Shown piece by piece: positions 60,384-64,000 of a stretch of 64,000 nucleotides of DNA; the stretch's first letter is position 1; each line of letters starts with the position of its first letter. The DNA comes from Leptospirales bacterium (GTDB lineage Bacteria; Spirochaetota; Leptospiria; Leptospirales; Leptonemataceae). The stretch lies in assembly GCA_019694685.1 (NCBI GenBank), contig JAIBBM010000010.1:1-64000 (forward strand), in the 5' to 3' direction. The notes beneath the pieces were generated by a model, which had not been told where the DNA came from, did no database searches, and saw only the letters and a list, made by a program, of their open reading frames with translations. Both the position numbers and the translations under genes were made by a program.

Positions 60384-60395
60384 CGTCTGTCAGGC
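60378..60395. terminator. stem-loop between convergent clpX and tatC
   Basis: GCCTGAC-GTCT-GTCAGGC is a perfect 7-bp stem with 4-base loop spanning both stop codons, followed by TTCTGCT. T-tracts are weak on both sides, so a bidirectional terminator is likely but not certain. Confidence 0.5.
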
Positions 60396-61226
60396 TTCTG
60401 CTGCATCTCGCGCCGCTGCTTTCTCTCTGTTTCTCTCTATCATGTAGACGATCGCCACTGCAATGGCATAGAAAACGCAAAGAGGTAGAGCTACAACAAA
60501 GAGAGACACAGGGTCTCCCGGTGTCACGGCCATCGATAGAAGAAACATACCAACAATTACAAATCGCCATGCGCGGCGATGAAGGCTGATGGGAACGACT
60601 CCGAGAGCTCCTAGAATTACGATGAGTAGAGGGAGCTGGAATGTTACTCCCGTGCCTATGTGCAGAATAAAAAAGAAGCTGTAGTATTTATCCAGACTGA
60701 TCAGCGCCTGTGTATTGGGCGGCAGCAAAAATTTGAACATCATCTCCACAGAAAGTGGAAAGATGTAGAACCAGCAGAAGAGCACTCCGCCCCAGAAAAG
60801 CAGGCAGGAAAAAACCATGCTTATCCGTGCGTAGATCGCTGTTCGCCGTTCCATCGCAGGTGTTACAAATTCAAAGAGCATGAAAATGACGACAGGCAAG
60901 CCCGCAGCAAATCCAACAGCCACGCTCAACTGTATCATCGTGTTCAAAGCGTCCATGGCACTTCCGAGCATCATGTTGAGTCCGGTGGCGCGATGGTACG
61001 GTTCAGAAATATAGCGGTGAATGTCCGAAATGAAAAAGCCGGCAGCAATAGAAAAGATAGCAAGGATGCCCAGAGACCAGAGGATTCTTCTTCTGAGTTC
61101 TTCCAGGTGATCACCCAGAGTCATCACGCCTTCGCGTGGATCCGGCAGTTCTTCTGGCGCAGGCGCTGGCGTAGGAGGTGGCTGGATCGGGGCGCGGGCC
61201 CTCGTGGCCCTCTTGCGTCCTGCCAT
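60390..61226 (-). CDS. tatC: Sec-independent translocase TatC
   Basis: TatC is the twin-arginine signal receptor of the Tat system. After an unusual 34-residue Pro/Arg/Ala leader (ARAPIQPPPTPAPAPEELPD) comes the family N-terminus MTLGDHLEELRRRILWSLGI, with conserved Glu in HLEELRRR, and six membrane helices including PVVIFMLFEFVTPAMERRTA. The leader is longer than in most TatC; the internal ATG (MTLGDHL) could be a second start. It overlaps the tatA stop, so the two are co-translated. Confidence 0.95.
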   Translation of the reverse strand: MAGRKRATRARAPIQPPPTPAPAPEELPDPREGVMTLGDHLEELRRRILWSLGILAIFSIAAGFFISDIHRYISEPYHRATGLNMMLGSAMDALNTMIQLSVAVGFAAGLPVVIFMLFEFVTPAMERRTAIYARISMVFSCLLFWGGVLFCWFYIFPLSVEMMFKFLLPPNTQALISLDKYYSFFFILHIGTGVTFQLPLLIVILGALGVVPISLHRRAWRFVIVGMFLLSMAVTPGDPVSLFVVALPLCVFYAIAVAIVYMIERNREKAAARDAAEA

Positions 61227-61516
61227 CAGGATCTTGCTCTAGACTTCTTTGCTGGCTTTCGAGCTGCGGGCTTTGCAGCCGCCCTTTTCCGGGGTGCTGC
61301 AGGCGGAGGAGTGTATGTTTCCGCCGGTTGTGGCTGGTGCTCGATCATCTGAGTGGTTTGTGTCTGGTTTGGATTCAGGAGAGCCTGACGAAATTCACGA
61401 ATGCCGCCACCGAGATCTTTTGCCAGAGCCGGGATTTTGCGGCCACCGAATAAGATGAGTACAATGACTAGAATGATGACCCAGTCGAAGGGGCTGTTCG
61501 TTAAAAAAAGTACCAT
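61226..61516 (-). CDS. tatA: Sec-independent translocase TatA
   Basis: TatA forms the pore of the Tat pathway. ATG 61516 gives one N-terminal helix (PFDWVIILVIVLILFGG) with the FGGRKIPALAKDLGGGIREF hinge and amphipathic helix, then a Pro/Gln/Ala tail ending in KPAARKPAKKSRARS. The Lys/Arg-rich end is longer than in E. coli TatA. It overlaps the tatC start by one base. The upstream in-frame extension to 61543 (MDCLDPGRH) is unlikely to be used. Confidence 0.93.
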   Translation of the reverse strand: MVLFLTNSPFDWVIILVIVLILFGGRKIPALAKDLGGGIREFRQALLNPNQTQTTQMIEHQPQPAETYTPPPAAPRKRAAAKPAARKPAKKSRARS

Positions 61517-61618
61517 ATGCCTGCCTGGGTCCAAACAATCCATGAATCGCGCGAAAACAAGTGATTTTCACTTGCATTTCCTTTTTTGCGGGTAGGATAG
61601 GACCGAAGTTTAAACCAG

Positions 61619-62425
61619 ATGGGCGTCACCAAAGAGCAGAAGAACTTATACAACGAACGGGTGAAATCCTATAAACAGGGTCTCGACGAGATCAAGAAGG
61701 AAATGGCCATGGTGAAAGGAATGGGAAAATCTCCCACTCTCCAGCCCTATGCAACCATTCGCCTGGCCATCGAGAGTCTGAAGAACGCGACCATCCATGC
61801 GCAGATGTCTCGCCTTTCGTATCGCATCCTGAAAATCCGCCGGGATGAAGTGCTCGCGGATGCGAAGAAAGATATATTCAACAGCCTCACAGATTTGCTC
61901 AAGCTCGTGGGTTCGGATGTGGACGAAAGTCTAACGGAGAACAAAGAGAGGCTACCGAAGATCGCTGCGATGACGCCCAGGCAGAAGCTGGAATTGCTGA
62001 AAGGATTTCGCTCTGTGACGGACTATGTCCAGGAGGCGATGGGCCCGAGTCACAAGATGAGATGGTCTTTTCCTGAATTGCACTACAAGATTGCGGTGCT
62101 TGGAAAAAACATCATGGATTTCAAGGAATACGAGAGATCTAAAGATCCAACGGAAGAGCACTACCAGGACAGGCGGGCGCTCTTGCAGTTCATAGTGGAT
62201 CAATGCCATTTCGCGGCACAGGAATATCGTTCCAAGCATGAACTCAGCACGAAAGAAGTAACCGATTTGCAGAGCGTGCGAAAGATGTTTGAGCTGATCA
62301 AAAAGATTCAGAGCATGACCGGAAACAGGACGGAACTCGAGAAGATAACAACTTCTCTAGATTCCGTAAACGAAAAAATTGAAGCGATGATGGCCGAGAA
62401 AAAGGATAAAAAGAAGAAAATTTAG
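61619..62425 (+). CDS. helical protein of unknown function, Lys-rich tail
   Basis: The 268-residue cytoplasmic protein is almost wholly alpha-helical and highly charged, with the landmarks NERVKSYKQGLDEIKKEMAM, ATIRLAIESLKNATIHAQMS and a C-terminal KDKKKKI. It looks like a conserved spirochaete hypothetical. No domain recognised. It is divergent from tatA-tatC with 102 bases between. It ends 53 bases before trxA. Confidence 0.7.
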   Translation: MGVTKEQKNLYNERVKSYKQGLDEIKKEMAMVKGMGKSPTLQPYATIRLAIESLKNATIHAQMSRLSYRILKIRRDEVLADAKKDIFNSLTDLLKLVGSDVDESLTENKERLPKIAAMTPRQKLELLKGFRSVTDYVQEAMGPSHKMRWSFPELHYKIAVLGKNIMDFKEYERSKDPTEEHYQDRRALLQFIVDQCHFAAQEYRSKHELSTKEVTDLQSVRKMFELIKKIQSMTGNRTELEKITTSLDSVNEKIEAMMAEKKDKKKKI

Positions 62426-62478
62426 TTTCCGCGCCCCTTCCGCCCCCCGTTTATGGAATCAGTCTTGTAGGAGGACCC

Positions 62479-62790
62479 ATGGCAGTTGTAGCACTCAAAG
62501 ATGATTCTTTTAGCCAGGATACGAAAGAGGGCCTTGTCCTCGTTGATTTCTGGGCAGAGTGGTGCGGCCCCTGTCGCATGGTCGCCCCTATTGTAGAAGA
62601 ACTTTCCAGCGAAATGCCTCAAGTGAAGTTTGCGAAGGTGAACGTAGATGAAAATCAGCGCATCGCGCAAACTCTGGGCATCACAGCCATCCCAACACTC
62701 GTTCTCTATAAGGACGGGCAGCCGGTGGATCGTGTCGTTGGTTTGCTTCCAAAACCACAGCTAAAGAACTTCATCAATAAGCACGTCTAG
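62479..62790 (+). CDS. trxA: thioredoxin
   Basis: The 103-residue protein has the active site WCGPC at residues 28-32 (DFWAEWCGPCRMVAP), the cis-Pro in ITAIPTLVLYKDG and the GLLPKPQLKNFI C-terminal helix, all standard for TrxA. It is a cytoplasmic disulfide reductase. AGGAGG lies 6 bases before the ATG, a strong ribosome-binding site. It converges on the lipoprotein gene and a stem-loop lies between. Confidence 0.96.
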   Translation: MAVVALKDDSFSQDTKEGLVLVDFWAEWCGPCRMVAPIVEELSSEMPQVKFAKVNVDENQRIAQTLGITAIPTLVLYKDGQPVDRVVGLLPKPQLKNFINKHV

Positions 62791-62798
62791 TCTACCGT

Positions 62799-63131
62799 TC
62801 AGAGGTCCTGCTTGCGCAGGACCACTGTGTGAGTATGCGTGTTCGTTGAAGTGCTCTCCACAGTCACCGGAAATCCAAGTTCTATCAGAGCAGCCTGTTC
62901 CAGAGTCAGCGTGAATGCGTGGCTGTGTCCCTGGTTTTCAAGAAGGGCGAACGTTCGCATTCCGGAATGAAGCAGCCTGTATGTAACATTGGTTCCGTGA
63001 TCATGGCCGGCGCTCATGCTTACGATGGCAGCAATGCGAGGATCCCGGCTGTCGCTCGCGCATCCGAAAGCGAAGACAAGGGCCAGAAGGCTTTTTTTTA
63101 GATTGAAAAAGGAGCTTCGCCTTCTAAACAT
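62799..63131 (-). CDS. small His-rich predicted lipoprotein
   Basis: From ATG 63131 the 110-residue product has a signal peptide ending in LVFAFGC (lipobox). Histidines recur in the mature part: SAGHDHGTNVTY, GHSHAFTLT and STNTHTHTVV. The three pairs are spaced in a small domain and could bind a metal such as Zn, Cu or Ni. No family recognised, though the pattern resembles small metal-binding lipoproteins. It is divergent from the MBL-fold gene with a 21-base gap, so the two promoters overlap. Confidence 0.72.
   Translation of the reverse strand: MFRRRSSFFNLKKSLLALVFAFGCASDSRDPRIAAIVSMSAGHDHGTNVTYRLLHSGMRTFALLENQGHSHAFTLTLEQAALIELGFPVTVESTSTNTHTHTVVLRKQDL
62804..62823. terminator. stem-loop between convergent trxA and lipoprotein gene
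   Basis: GGTCCTGC-TTGC-GCAGGACC is a perfect 8-bp stem with a 4-base loop, inside the 3' end of the lipoprotein gene. T-tracts are absent on the plus side, so terminator function is plausible but not certain. Confidence 0.5.
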
Positions 63132-63152
63132 AGGCCTGTCAAAAGGAAGAGC

Positions 63153-64000
63153 ATGCCTAAAATCGAACTTACAGATCCGTACACAACTCTTCCACGTGGT
63201 GGTTACGTCCTTGAGACATCCGCGGGTTATCTGCAAGTCGGCTCACCACCGGAAACGATTAAGGACACAATGTTCCTTCCACGGAGCACTCCTCAGATTT
63301 TCGTTCTGCCAAACAAGTTCTTTCACGTAACCAAAGGGATTTCTGTAGCGGAGCTTGAGTTTCCCATTTACTACAATCACTTTCTGCGCCAGAAGAAAAC
63401 GTACGTAGTTTGCACAGAGGAACAGCGTGAGCAGCTGAAGATTGTGCTGAATGAGGCCGTGTTCGGTCCAGATGTAGCAGACCTTAGATCAGAGTACGTC
63501 CAGGGAGAGCATACGTTTGGTTACCCTGCGATGAAAGCTGAGATGGATTACTTCCGGGGCAATCGCAAGCTTGAGGATCTGGTTCGATTTGTCATCTTTC
63601 GGGACAATCGAGTGCGACTCAACAATGTCACTATCACTAAGAAAGACGACGGCAACTTTGTGGTGGAAGATACGGACTGGGCGCGCACCATTGAAGTGCC
63701 CGGTGAAGTAGGATTTAACATCATTTACGATACAGGTGAGCGTCTTCCTGAGCCGTATCTACCTCCTGTACTTGGAATTACATGTCTTGGTCCAAGTCAC
63801 GGATTTGATACGGAAGATAATACAAGTGGGTTCCTCCTCTGGATCAATCATCAAGGGACTATGGTGGATCCACCCGTGAATTCAACAGAGTGGCTACGCA
63901 AATCAAACGTAAATCCAAAGCTCATCAACACAATCATTCTCACTCATTGTCATGCGGATCATGATGCTGGAACTTTCCAGAAGATCCTGGAAGAAGGCAG
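63153..64000 (+). CDS. MBL-fold metallohydrolase, cyclic-nucleotide phosphodiesterase-like (cut by window end)
   Basis: An ATG at 63153 behind AAGGAAGAG opens a frame that runs without a stop to the window end (282 codons). Residues about 200-282 hold an MBL-fold core (GITCLGPSHGFDTEDNTSGF, VDPPVNSTEWLRK) and the metal motif HCHADHD (H-x-H-x-D-H). The first 190 residues are a separate domain with no signal peptide, of a type I associate with long phosphodiesterase-like MBL proteins. A nucleotide substrate is thus a guess. The C-terminal half with remaining metal ligands lies outside the window. Confidence 0.85.
   Translation, partial: MPKIELTDPYTTLPRGGYVLETSAGYLQVGSPPETIKDTMFLPRSTPQIFVLPNKFFHVTKGISVAELEFPIYYNHFLRQKKTYVVCTEEQREQLKIVLNEAVFGPDVADLRSEYVQGEHTFGYPAMKAEMDYFRGNRKLEDLVRFVIFRDNRVRLNNVTITKKDDGNFVVEDTDWARTIEVPGEVGFNIIYDTGERLPEPYLPPVLGITCLGPSHGFDTEDNTSGFLLWINHQGTMVDPPVNSTEWLRKSNVNPKLINTIILTHCHADHDAGTFQKILEEG

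Overview
The window reads as chromosomal DNA of a spirochaete, most likely of the order Leptospirales but outside the low-GC genus Leptospira (a Leptonema- or Turneriella-like organism is my inference; base composition looks near 50% GC). Reasons: an orphan FlgF-type rod gene and fliD, many lipoproteins with loose lipoboxes (LEGGC, LTAC, LAGAC, FAFGC), 7TMR-DISM sensor kinases, a tiny basic mS38-type ribosomal protein, two ClpP paralogues, and frequent TTG/GTG starts. I see no insertion sequence, prophage, CRISPR array or rRNA. No stretch above 300 bases lacks a gene; the longest gap is about 215 bases (8895-9109).

Region by region. 1-4000: end of a mannose-1-phosphate guanylyltransferase, a 31-residue ribosomal-type protein, a GerMN protein, and a minus-strand trio (ATP-grasp enzyme plus two methyltransferases) that looks like cell-surface or small-molecule modification. 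4000-16000: FlgF-like rod protein, a lipoprotein, two NarL-type two-component systems built on 7TMR-DISM kinases (the second kinase is split by a frameshift near 12239), a PAS-GGDEF diguanylate cyclase, a large secreted transglutaminase-like protein and another lipoprotein. 15581-18704: heme oxygenase translationally overlapped with a bacteriophytochrome whose output is HD-GYP plus a degenerate GGDEF, predicted to couple red/far-red light to c-di-GMP breakdown. 18705-28238: FAH-family enzyme, divergent nitroreductase/TetR pair with a clear operator, SGNH hydrolase, HEAT-repeat lipoprotein, STAS protein and unknown secreted proteins. 28219-32527: minus-strand housekeeping operon aroE-folC-pepP-lgt. 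32640-38671: small membrane protein, fliD and a translationally coupled run of poorly known genes, then a secreted alpha/beta hydrolase.

38812-44325 holds what I consider the most interesting unit: a tight four-gene operon of a Rieske ferredoxin-like protein, a HAD-IB phosphatase, a LarA-like (nickel-pincer racemase family) protein with altered active-site residues, and a fatty acyl reductase fused to a PlsC acyltransferase. It looks like an uncharacterised lipid (fatty alcohol, wax or ether-lipid type) pathway.

44349-64000 is largely housekeeping: epimerase, DUF2231 protein, ThiF/MoeB, RsmD-like methyltransferase, cellulose-synthase-like GT2 followed by a CHAT-like putative protease and a PilZ protein, PtsN, eno-ftsB-like-clpP on the minus strand, AI-2E transporter and a cNMP-binding protein, five tRNA genes (Pro, Arg, His, Leu, Gly), the tig-clpP-clpX operon with an apparent CTG start for tig, tatA-tatC, thioredoxin, and the beginning of an MBL-fold phosphodiesterase-like gene cut by the window end.

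A cross-cutting theme is nucleotide second messengers: a diguanylate cyclase, a phytochrome-HD-GYP, a PilZ protein, a cNMP-binding protein and a possible cyclic-nucleotide phosphodiesterase lie within the same 64 kb.
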